From Siphonodentalium dalli (lineage: Eukaryota > Mollusca > Scaphopoda > Gadilida > Siphonodentaliidae), in assembly GCA_032622095.1 (NCBI GenBank), contig CP136062.1:195555887-195619886 (forward strand): DNA of 64,000 nt, in the 5' to 3' direction. This document shows positions 1 through 11,300 of the stretch, one piece after another. Each line of letters starts with the position of its first letter. Positions within the stretch are counted from its first letter, which is position 1. Under the pieces are notes generated by a model, which searched no databases, was not told the origin of the DNA, and saw only the letters and a list, made by a program, of their open reading frames with translations. Position numbers and translations under genes: made by a program.

Positions 1-73
1 GCTAGTGCATTCTCTTATATATGCGAGGCTCACTATGAGAGACTCGCATATATAAGAGAATGTACTGGTACAG
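1..73. repeat. 70-bp hairpin repeat, copy 1
   Basis: Arms at about 4-27 and 43-66 are reverse complements (GCATTCTCTTATATATGCGAG type). The centre CTCACTATGAGAG is also self-complementary. It may continue left of the window. Family features are given in the findings. Confidence 0.85.
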
Positions 74-89
74 GATCCCTATCATAAAA

Positions 90-480
90 CTATTGAAAAC
101 TAGAGGTGTGACTGTCTATGGGACTAAGGACCCCCTTCCATGTTTTAAAAACACTAAGATATTTCACAGGTCAGTAAACATTTAGAAAATAATAAATTAA
201 CAGATTCCCATTACAGATGCAGAACCCTAACCCCTAACCTTGATCCTAAACCTATTGACCGAAAAATGTAGGAATAAAAGCTTGGACAAAATTATGAAAA
301 TTATGAAAATTTTCTAAGTCGAAAAAGGGGGATAACTGTACCAAAAAAGTCTGACAGATGTCATAATCACAGGTGCACAGGTTCCCATGGTGGTTGATGT
401 CTGTGCCAAGTTTCACGCAAATGGCAGCCATATTGGATTTTACTCTTTGCATGACTAAATCCTTTAGCACACCCTACAGC
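90..480. repeat. Dispersed repeat related to 27040-27790
   Basis: The stretch from AACTAGAGGTGTGACTG through CCTATTGACCGAAAAATG to the TAACTGTACCAAAAAAGTC segment recurs with moderate divergence at 27040-27620. This is a fragment without the 3' GACGGA-rich tail of the other copy. It contains two or three CCCTAA-like units that belong to the repeat. Confidence 0.7.
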
Positions 481-879
481 CTTCCCTCATCCGATCATCG
501 ATGTGAGATGTTTTTAAAGCTCATTTGGTCGTGATTTAAAGAACGATTTTTAAGTTATGGCCATTTTTCGCTGGATGAATAATTGAAATTTCGTCAAATA
601 TAGGCCAAAAAATTACAAGTTTGAATTTTTTTCAAAATACGTCTATCTTTTTGTGATATTCTTTTTGCTCATGATAAGTAGACTAATTGAGGTCAGTTAG
701 GTGGATGTTTCGTTCATTTATCACAATTTTAACTATCATAGATTGATTTTTTAGAATATAGCCATTTTCAAGCAATTTTGACATGATTTTGATCATTTTA
801 AAAAAAACTTCTGGACTTTGCCCCATACACCTCAGAAATTCTGATGTAGAATGGTACCCAGAAATAGAAAATCAACATG

Positions 880-1078
880 GGAATTTCTCCATCTCCGGGT
901 GACACCTACCTCAGCCACAACCCGGACTAATCTACATGTCAATATTAACATCCAAGACAAATTTCATAATGATCCGACCAAATGTACGACCTGTAGCCTG
1001 TGCTAATGGAAATTGTTCCTGGATGTCTCCACGCAAAACGCACACACAGATGACAGATAACAAAGTAAAGTTGAGCTA
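880..1078 (+). repeat. 3' fragment of TAGCTCAACTT-family repeat
   Basis: Shares TCAATATTAACATCCAAGAC, AATTTCATAATGATCC and a terminal AAAGTAAAGTTGAGCTAA with the end of the copy at 50996-52208. It ends 50 bp past the donor of exon 11. The stretch 480-880 is AT-rich with no recognisable feature. Confidence 0.7.
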
Positions 1079-1129
1079 AAAACTATACAATACACTGGGT
1101 GGACACCTTAGTGCACAAAGTAAACCCAC

Positions 1130-2323
1130 CTTTCTTGATGATAGCACCAGCGATACCGGCACCATGTTTCAAACCATCATTGGCTGGATTAACAATCGCA
1201 TCGACCCGCATTGTTGTGATATCCTGATGCGTCACAATCAATTCACAATTTTTGTCCTTCGTAGTAACATCCTTACGTTTGCTTTCACCTATTTGGACAT
1301 CAATAACACAGAGGTCGCGATCCTCAGCACTTCTAATAAGGTCTTGGCCTCGGCTACTGTGGATGAAGCCTTGAAGTCCAGGACGAGTGACGGGTACCGA
1401 ACTTGATCGTATTTCTCCTAAAAGAGTATTCATCTCTTTGATGGCGGTCTTCACACCAGCTTTGTTCCCGTTGATGCTAAAGCCTCCTTTGACTGAATTA
1501 ATAGAAATGGAATCTGATTTAAGCCTCGCTTCTAAAGCACGAACCTCACCCATCTTGTGCTTACTGATAAAGCGTTGATTTGATTTAGGTGTATTCAAAA
1601 TTTTATCTTGACATGTATTTGACTCCACAAGGGCATTGACTTCCTGCAGAATATTACCAGCAATATCTTTGGTCATAATAACTACCAAGGATTCGTTCAC
1701 ATCAAAACAATGTTTCTGCTTGTAGACTGGATTTTGACTCAGTTTCGTTAGGAAATGATCCCACTGTGGTGATTCGACATATGATTTAAGCTCGCCAGAC
1801 AAGGTGAAGTCTTTTTCAACGATACACTCAGTGAGCACCGTCGCGGCAGTCTTCGCGTTGTCCATCGTGTTACTGTAAACATATATAAAATCCTCCATCC
1901 GGCCCATGTCCCATACACCAATCACCTTTTTTTGTTTCAAACATGATTTAATATAATCACGAGTGCAGGGCATGGCTAACAGATTTTTGGCAGTGGCACT
2001 CAATGTTGTTTTAACGTGAGGAGAATTCAACAGGTCCCGCAGCATCTCCTCTGCAGCAACTATTTCACGTGTCAAACCACCCAACATGATATCAAATTTC
2101 TCATGATTGAGTTCAACAAATAGTCCCTTGTAAGCTGCTTTCGCTCTACGCTGATACCCTAAGGCGTTGAGTAACGTGAACTGGAAGCGTCGCAGTTTGA
2201 TGCATTTTTGTGCCTGTTCATTACTGCCATGACTTTCCTTCTCGACCTCGTCTGCAATAAGCCTGATTTCCTTAGCTACCTGATCAACACTCTTGTGTTG
2301 TCCTGCTACTATAATTCTCTCCC
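1130..2323 (-). CDS. Exon 11 of PARP14-like gene, KH-like repeats and start of macrodomain
   Basis: The acceptor TTTCTTACAG is at 2324-2325 and the donor AAGAAAG|GTGGGT at 1128-1129. The 1,194 bases give about 398 residues. Visible parts: a KH-like unit ([20 protein letters not shown]), helical segments, another KH-like unit ([20 protein letters not shown], then [17 protein letters not shown]), and a macrodomain opening with [20 protein letters not shown] and [19 protein letters not shown]. The Asn of VNPAN, the following Asp and the GAGIAGAI loop are the ADP-ribose contacts known for this fold. The domain is cut after its first helix. The next exon should start in phase 1, but nothing left of 1130 fits, so it is outside the window. 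Confidence 0.9.
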
Positions 2324-5300
2324 CTGTAAGAAATCAGACATCAGATATTTTCATTCATGATCGACTGTGTGTATTCTTGACAAGTAGAGACTCATATACT
2401 AATGCACCATTTTAACAAAATTTTGAGATATGTTATTTTCATGATCTCAGTAACCATGTCTGACACATCCTAAATACAACTACCTTACTCATATTTAATC
2501 CTTGCTATACTAAATACCCATTGACGAGTAGTTCATCAAGGAAATGATCAGATAATAAGTTAAACGACCATAGATTGTTTGTTAAAGTAATTATCCAAAC
2601 ATTACCCAGCAATGAATATGAATTATCTGCACTTGTATTATCATTTTGTCTGGCTGTCATGTGTCCTTCGCATCCCTCCAAATCAATAATAGACTGGTCC
2701 AATGTATACTTTTATAATTGAATTGGAGAATCCATTTAGTATAGATAGGGTTACTAAATTGATTCTCCCAACCAGTTCTAAAAGTATACATTGGAATGAT
2801 CTATTGTTCATTTGGAGGGGTGCTCAGAAAAAAATAAGCAGACGACATACAGAAAAAAAAAGATAATACAAATTCAGAAAGATTCTATTTCACTGGAGGG
2901 AAATGTTTAGATAATAAGTTCAACAAATAAACTTGTTGAACTTATTATACAGACATTTCCTAAGGGAACTGCTCATCAATGAGTATTTAGTATGGAAAGC
3001 TGTAGAAAATGTTACATTTGTGCAGTACTATTTTTCACCCATCAGAGCACAAATTTAAAGCTGAGGGAAAAATAGTATGACTATATCGACAACTCAGTTT
3101 AGCACTCAAACGGGAAAAAAATAAAGGGGTTTATTTATTAATTTATATACATTTACATTTAATAAGTGACATTCCTCAAGTTAGCAGCCTAACGATGGTC
3201 ATTGAGGTCACTTTAATAAGTTTGATTTGACGATTTCATGTTTGTGTTACCCAAAGCAATTAAAATACCATAATTATTATCTGACGAGGAGTAGTAGAAC
3301 TACCTACCTTCAAGAGTAAATGATTAACCCTTTGATGACAGGAGCTGCGCTGGCGCAACATTAAAGATCCTACATGTATGCCAACGCATTCTCATATATA
3401 TGTGAGTCAACCATAGGTCGTCTCGCATATATAAGAGAATGTATTGGCCTAACAATTTTTTATAATTTTTTATCAATTTGTCTTTCATTCTTTAACATTT
3501 ATTATATATTTTTTTTTTCATTTTTCTCACATTCTTTAACAATTTTTTATATATTTTTTCTTACATTCTATAACAATTTTTATAATTTTTTTCTTATATT
3601 CTTTAACAATTTTATCATTTTTTCTTACAATCTTTAACAATTTTTTTTATCATTTTTGTTCATTTTTTCTTACATTCTTTAACAATTATAAAAATTACTA
3701 TCAAATTTGTTAGGCCAATGCATTCGCTTATATATGCGAGACGACCTATGGTCGACTCGCATATATAAAAGAATGCATTGGCACAGGGTTTTCACAAAAA
3801 TTCAGGAAGCTCCATTCATAAAAGGGTTAACAGATATCTTCTATGTGTGTTTTACACCTACATTCAATGTAACTGCTTGCCATATATATGATGCATGATT
3901 TTTTTGGAAATTTGTCAGTTTGGAATTCGCAATTATAAAACTGAACGAAAAGTAATACTGCACGAATTTAATATAAGTAAGGTATTATAGTTGCATTCAG
4001 CTATTACAGCTGAATGTGGGTATAGCCGCTTTGTGGATTAAATTCAAGATGCTTAATCCAAAATCAACAAGAGCATCGCTAGGGCATGCCAAAATTCCAA
4101 CAAAGGGCCATAACTGTGGTGAAAATTGGTGGGTGGAAGTGGAACCCAAATTGGAACTTGTCTTGTATATTGGGCTAGTAAACTGATATACCAAATTTCA
4201 TTTCATTCAGTTCAGACTTACTAAAGTTATCAACTGGAAATGAAATGAAAGTGTCAATGACACTGTAGCTCAACTTGGGGATGCTGAGCAGTCAATAGAA
4301 TGATAAAGAAGAAAAGTCAAAAAGTTTCAGTAAATGGATTGTATTGGGTAAATGAAGTTAATTTCATTTCAAACATTTCTCAACTAAATGTGGGCTACAG
4401 GGTGTACCGATGGATTCAAATGTGAAAAATCCAAGATGGCTCCAGGCATCCATGTCTTTTAACATATTTCGGAAGAATTGGACAGCTTCCATCTAGAGGT
4501 AACAACAAAGAAACATATGAAGTTTGGAAGAGGGATATGGGATGTGGCACATTGATAAAGAAGGAAAGTCAAAAAGATTTATTAAATGGATTGTATTGTG
4601 TAAATGAAATTAATTTCATTCCAAAGGATTTAAAGAGTAAAATCCAAGATGGCCACTGGCGACCATGTTTTTAAACGAAATTCAGAAAATATCGTTGGGT
4701 CCCAACTAGAGGTCATGCTGAAATTCCTTATGAATTTTGGTGACAATCGAATGAGGGATGTGGCCTGTAGGTTGTGCCGAAGGATTTAGTCAAGCAAAGA
4801 GTAATTTCCAAGATGGCGACTGACAGCCATGTTTTTTAACAAATTTCGGAAAACATTGTTGGCTCCTATCTTGAGGTCACCCCAAAGATCCTTATAAAGT
4901 TTGGTGACGATCAGATGAGGGATGTTGCCTGTAGGTTGTGCCGAAGAATTTAGTAATGCAAAGAGTAAAATCCAAGATGGCCACTGGCAGCCATGCTTTT
5001 CAAAGAATTTCGGAAAAAAATGTTGGCTCCCATCTAGAGGTCACTCTGAAGATGCATATAAAGTTTGGTGATGATTGGACAAGATGGCTGTCGGCGGCCA
5101 TTATTTTTAATCGAAAATCGTTCAAATTTGATAGCTCTCATCTAGACGTGATCCTAAACATGCCTGTAAATTTCCAAAACATTTCTTAGATATATGCGGG
5201 CTGCAGGGTGTGCCGGTGGATTCTAATTTGAAATCAAAGATGGCTGCTGGGGGCCATATTTTTTAACAAATTTCGGAAATAAGTGATGGCTCCCATCTAG

Positions 5301-8300
5301 AGGTCACCCCGAAGATCCATATGGAGTTTAGTGGCGATTAGATCAAGAATGTGGTCTGATGGGTGTGGGAAGTATTTAGTCATGAAAAAAGTAAAAGATA
5401 GCTGCCAGTGGCCATGTTTGTCATCGAAATTGCTAAAATTTGATAGCTCCCATCTAGAGGTGATCCTAAACATGCCTGTAAATTTTCAAAACATTTCCCC
5501 AACAAGAGGTACGCTGTCGCGTGGCATTTGCCCCCGACCGTAGCAATTCGGATTAAGCATGGCCCGGAAACCCAAAAACAATCATCACTTCTAGAAATTC
5601 CGGAAACCCAAAAACAAGCGATCCGGAAACCAAAAAACAACCGAAAATTAAAATTTTCTAAGTTGAAAAAAGGGCCATAACTCTGGCAAAAATCATCAGA
5701 TCATACCCAAATTCGCACTTGACATGTATTTTCATATAACTGATCCACATAAATACGGGATTTGCAATCGTACCACCAAAGCTCACGCAATCATCTGGAA
5801 ACCCCAAAAAACAAGAGAAAAATTGAATTTTCTAAGTAAAAAAAATGGCCATAACTCTGGTGAAAATGTGTGGACGAAACCCGCGCTATGCATGTAGCTG
5901 TTCCCCCATGCTTCTCTATCACCATACCAAATATCAGCTAAATCTGCCCAGCGGTTGCTGAACAATAATGCAAAATGTTTGTACGGACGGACAAAATTGA
6001 ATTTTCTAAGTAAAAAAAGGGCCATAACTCTGGTGAAAATGGGTGGACGAAACGAGCGCTATGCATGTAGCTGTTCCCCCATGCTTCTCTATCACCATAC
6101 CAAATATCAGCTAAATCTGCCCAGCAGTTGCTGAACAATAATGCAAAATGTTTGTACGGACGGACGTATGTATGGACGGAGACGTCGACTATATACCCGC
6201 CGACTTCAAGTCGGGGGCATAATAAATGTGGGCTGCAAGGTGTGCCAATGGATTCATATTTGACATCCGAAATGATTGCTGGCAGCCATTTTTAAAAAAA
6301 AATTTCGGCAACGGAAAAAGTCGATGGCTCCCATCTAGGGGTCACCCCGAAGATCCATATGAAGTTTGGTGATGATCGGATGAGTGATGCGGCCTGTAGG
6401 GTGAGCCAAAGGAAATTTCTGGCAAAAGTTGAGCTAAAAATGAACCCGACAATAATAATAATGTGTGGTTCATTTCTTCATAGCGTTACTTCCCTCAATC
6501 TTAAACACAAAGATGAAAAGAGGCCGTAATACAGTGTCAGCTTGCTAATATGTAGCTAGAGGGCACGTGACCTGCCACGTCATAATAATGATTCAAAAAG
6601 GTACTTAAGCTATTTCGTACCAAAATAATAAATTTTAAATGGATCTCATAGATCCCTTCTTTGTGAATAAAAATGAATATACCATGTAGTTCAGTGTGTA
6701 ACGTATCTTTGAGGGGAATATATATATATTCCAGACTCAAGGTGTGCGAAAGCACATCTCCAAATCCACAACCCTGGAATGACATGGTAATAAAGTCTGC
6801 CTTAATTATGTCAATCAAATTATTTATAATGCATGCAGCCAATCGTTGAATTTTTTCTTAAATCGGAAGTCTACTTGGTTGTCATTTTACTTATTTGGAG
6901 ATCCTTTAAATGTTATACATAACTATTTAAATATTAGAATGATTATTTTGAGCATGCATAAATACCCATCTTCACAACAAAATGATGCCATTATGTTCTA
7001 CTCTATGTAAATTTTCAGCATAAATACGTGTATCTTCAGAAATGATTGAGAACTGAAACTGTCATCAGATCCACAACTTATACGAAAATAATATTGCCAG
7101 TTTTTAATTCACGCAGCATGGTGCACGAATTCAAATTGCACAAATTCAAAACTGAGATAAAAATAGTACAGCGCGAATTTAAATGAGCAAGGTATTTGAA
7201 TTTAGGATGTGCCAGTCGTGTTAACATAGGCTAGGTCCAACATGCTCAGAAATATAGCTAGGTTAGGTCTAGCCCTGACTTCTGAATCTTATAATTTTCA
7301 TGGCAGGAGCTGTGCTGGTGCAGCATTAAGATCCTGTGCCAGTCCATTATCTTATATATGCAAGTGTACCATAGGGAGCTTCACATAGAGAATGTACTGG
7401 CTTTAAAGATGGATTATCTCTTTAAATAACAAATTTTAAATAGTTGTGTGGGTATAAAATAATAGATATGAACTGAAGACCTATGTCCGGAAAAGCTTCT
7501 ATCAATTAATATTGATTTTATTTCGAATGTTAAATCGGGCCCATTTATGTTACTATTTTTAGAACCGACCATTCGGATGAGACCGTATTGCGATATAGAG
7601 CACTGGGCTGTTCCTACGGCTACGCATCGAATGTCAAATGTCACAGATTGGTTGTTTGTATTGTTTTGTTCCACAGATATAAGCGATAATGAGTATAATT
7701 AACGTTTATTTGTGACAAAATTGCACAATATAATTTCTGGTCTCTGTTAACAGTAACCACTATTGTTCGTTAGCTGAACAAACACACCTTTTTAGTCCAG
7801 AAAATATTCGAAATAAAATTAATATTAATCGATAGAAGCATTTCCGGACAGGAGTCTTCGATTCAAATCTAATATTTTATACCCCGGTAACTATATAATA
7901 CATGTTTACAAAGAGATAATCCACCTTTAAAGGTCAGGTAAATACTGTTAGACCAATGTATTCTCTTATATATGCAAGACTTCCTATGGGAGACTCGCAT
8001 ATATAAGAGAATGCATTGGCACCAACATGGCAACAAGAGCATTGTTTGGTCTTGGCAAAATACGCCCGCAGTAATTTCAACAATGGGCCATAAATTAGGT
8101 GAAAATTGGCGGGCGGAACCCAAATTCAAACTTGACCAGTATTAGTAAACTCACATACCAAATTTCATTACATTCAGTTCAGAATTACAAAAGTTATTAT
8201 CCTGAAACGAAAATTAAGTGCAAATTCCAACAAAAAGGGCTGTAACTGCGGTGAAAATTAGCAGGCGGAACCAAATTCGAACTTGACCTGTATTTTGTGC

Positions 8301-11300
8301 TAGTGAACCCACATACCAAATGTCAGTCCATTCAGTTCAGACTTACTAAAGTTATCATCCGGAAACGAAAAAAGTGAATGGATGAATGGACGGATGGACC
8401 AATAACATAATACGCCCCATAACAAAAGAAAACATTAGTACTGTGCATCAATGTTCTGGTAAATAACGTATAAATGAATAAAATTTAAACACTTTACTGT
8501 TTCATTGTTGCAACATAATATCGCGCCGAACAATAAGCAAATCCATGCACATTTATGTTGGTATAAATCAACTACAGTAATGCCCTAAATAATCGACTCC
8601 TTGACCACAGCAGAATTATGGGTAATTTTTCAGGATTTAGTCAGAAATATGGCTTGTTGCCATTCATCGGAAAGCTCTCACTTGCAATTTGAAAATCAAG
8701 CCCTCATGCCGAGCATGAAATGTGGCTTGTTGCCATTCATTTGAAACCTCTCACTGAGAGCTTTCCGATGAATGGCAACAAGCCATATTTCCGACTAAAT
8801 CCTGAAAAAATTACCCATGATTCTGCTGTGGTTAAGGTGTCGATTATTTAGGGTATTACTGTAGTTTTATTTAACAGATATGCTGATGTCATTGGTGCAG
8901 AGTGCAGTCGAAATTCTCTCAGTCGAAATTCACTATTTTGTTTCTGGGCATGTGTTTTATTCTCTCTCGCTTTGAATTTTTGTTATATTTCTGACCGAGC
9001 TAGATGTGTGACATTTTGACACGAGGTGAAACCGTGGAGGGAAAGAGATTGCGATTTTAAATCTTATTTTGCCCAAAAACCAACTTACGTCCTTTTGACT
9101 GTATGGCAACGATATATGTTTTTCTTTCAGTTTTCTCAAAGATTATATATATTGGTTTTTCAATTTGGCCAACAATATTTTTTTTTTTAAATGTCCAAAG
9201 TGGACATTGGAGGAGGTTGCCACTCACATTGATGGATTATGCATAACATAAAGAGTATATATAGTAACAATTAATCAATTATAGTTAATTATGAAACAAT
9301 GTGGTCAACTGCCTAATTAATAAGTAATCAACTGTACATTTAATTAAGCCAGCCATAGAAATTAGTTTTATCACCATACCTTCAATGAAAATGGCAACAT
9401 TGGGAACTTTCAGCTCTCCAATTTTGCTCTGCACCCTCTGTAATAACTTCTTAAAATGTGCCTCAAATGTCGTAATTTCTTTATATGTATATTGTGACAA
9501 ATGATCATAAATGGCTTTCTTTGTGTTTTTCTTCCAATTGATACAGTCAGGTTTGCTTTTGAACTTATCACTGGATGATATTTTCATTACAGTTTCTTCA
9601 TTGTCAGGCCACGAATCAATATCTGCTGAATGTTCTGTGATGAATTTCTGGAACTGGCTCTTCGCAGATTTGAAGTTCTTCAAGTATTTCAGTATGTACA
9701 TGCCAACTTCAATATTTAATGATGCTGATGATGTATCCATTGTTGGACCGCTACTATGTAAACCTGTTCCCATGCATTCATGATGAAGTGAAACTGTGAG
9801 ATTTCTATTATCTATAGTGTGTGTTCTATTGGGCCCACATACTCTAGAAGCATCTGAAAATACAGAACGAGGCATCAATAGTAAGTGCATAAAACTGTAA
9901 TTATGGAAGGTATAGGGCCCTGCAAATATTCAATATTTGTTTTATTATTCAATTCAACTTAGGTACTTGCTTGGTATTTGATTCAAATTTGATTTTACTT
10001 TTAAGCAACAGATAGTAACATCAAAATCGTCAACATGAAAGTGACGCACATGTCGGTAATCTTTTAACACCCACGCAACCTCTGTTAGATCTGTATAATA
10101 GATAGAGAGTATTTTGTTTTCTAAAGAGCTGCTGTCCAACCTTCATTCATTGTCATCACAGCGATTGCTAATAACAATCTAAGATCTATGTGTAACGATT
10201 AAGAAAAAATACTATTTGATTTTCTTCACAATTAAAATTTAAATATACCTTCAGAATCTTCAAACCAAACGAATGCACATCCATGTTCTAAGAGTAACTC
10301 GACTTTCTCCACGTTGCCACCGTGACTCCGCCTCTTGTTCTCAAAATAGAACTGAATGGCATCCTTAGTCGTCTGCTCAGACACATTTGTGACCTTGACG
10401 CAGACTGAGACAGGGACCATTTCCACCTTCAATAAGAACCCTTCCAGTTTCCTCGTTTGTAGACTCATCTCCAGAGCTTGTAAATCTGGATAAAAAAGTT
10501 TTTCATTTAAATAAACATATCTTAGTGGACAGGCATATGTTCATTAATAAAGAGTGGATAAAGAATAATATATTCTTTATAAATGATCTTATGAAAGATG
10601 ACTCAGGATTCCTGGACTATGGTGAATTTTGTTGTAAATATAATTTACGCACTCCTTTTACATGTTACCAGGGACTTTTGAATGCAATACCATCTCACTG
10701 GAGAACATGTGTGAGGGGAAACAGGATACTTAATCTGATAAAAAAAAGCAAAAATAGATAAGTTGGAAAACTTGACAAAAACCTGTAAAACATTTTATCC
10801 CATATTTCTGGGAAATATTGTTGAACAGCCTACCCATATTAAAAACAAATGGGCAAAAAGATTAGGAAAACCCATTAGTGGTTTGAATTGGAGTGAAATC
10901 TATAAACATCCCTACCATATTACAGATGATACAGGGTTACTTAATTTCCAATTTAAGACCAACCATGATATACTGTATACAAATTCGAAACTATTCAAGT
11001 GCAAACTATCAGAAACAGAACTTTGTACTTTTTGTGGAAACTAAAGAGAAACAGTTCTACATCTTTTCTATGAATGTTCCATTTCAAAAACTGTATTGCT
11101 TCAATTTCAACAGCTACTCAAAGAAAAATGTGGATTTTCAATAGATCTCACCCCAGAATATACTGTGCTTGGAATGGGAGACACAGAAGCACCCATATTT
11201 AAAATATTGGATATTTGTATATTACTGTATAGAAGATATATATATTTATGTAAAATGAGGAAAAACAATCCTACTCTAACTGGCCTCATTGAACAACTTA

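Larger units (their letters stand above)
3324..3830. mobile_element. TTAA-flanked composite MITE carrying two 70-bp hairpins
   Basis: Begins TTAACCCTTTGATGACAGG and ends CATAAAAGGGTTAA, a TTAA duplication with piggyBac-like CCCTTT termini. Inside are hairpin copies at 3380-3448 and 3714-3782 in opposite orientation. Between them is a T-rich array of diverged TTCTTTAACAATTTTT units (about 3449-3710). The open frame across the array is low complexity and not a gene. Confidence 0.75.
7290..8020. repeat. Large foldback: 125-bp inverted arms flanked by 70-bp hairpins
   Basis: The arm at 7405-7530 (GATGGATTATCTCTTT through TTCTATCAATTAATATT to TTATTTCGAAT) is the reverse complement of 7805-7929, with about 275 bp between. 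Hairpin repeats flank it at 7338-7401 and 7951-8020. The left flank (GGCAGGAGCTGTGCTGGTGC) matches the start of the composite at 3324-3830. The open frames inside are not convincing. Confidence 0.75.

Noticed and set aside
222-250. CCCTAA-like units suggesting an interstitial telomere
   Set aside because: Only two or three imperfect units, and the same text recurs at 27160-27190 as part of a dispersed repeat.
1164-1578. Plus-strand frames over exon 11
   Set aside because: Antisense shadows of the macrodomain and KH-coding exon.
3374-3637. Plus-strand open frame of 87 codons rich in F, N and Y
   Set aside because: It crosses a hairpin repeat and a T-rich array; composition alone explains the absence of stops.
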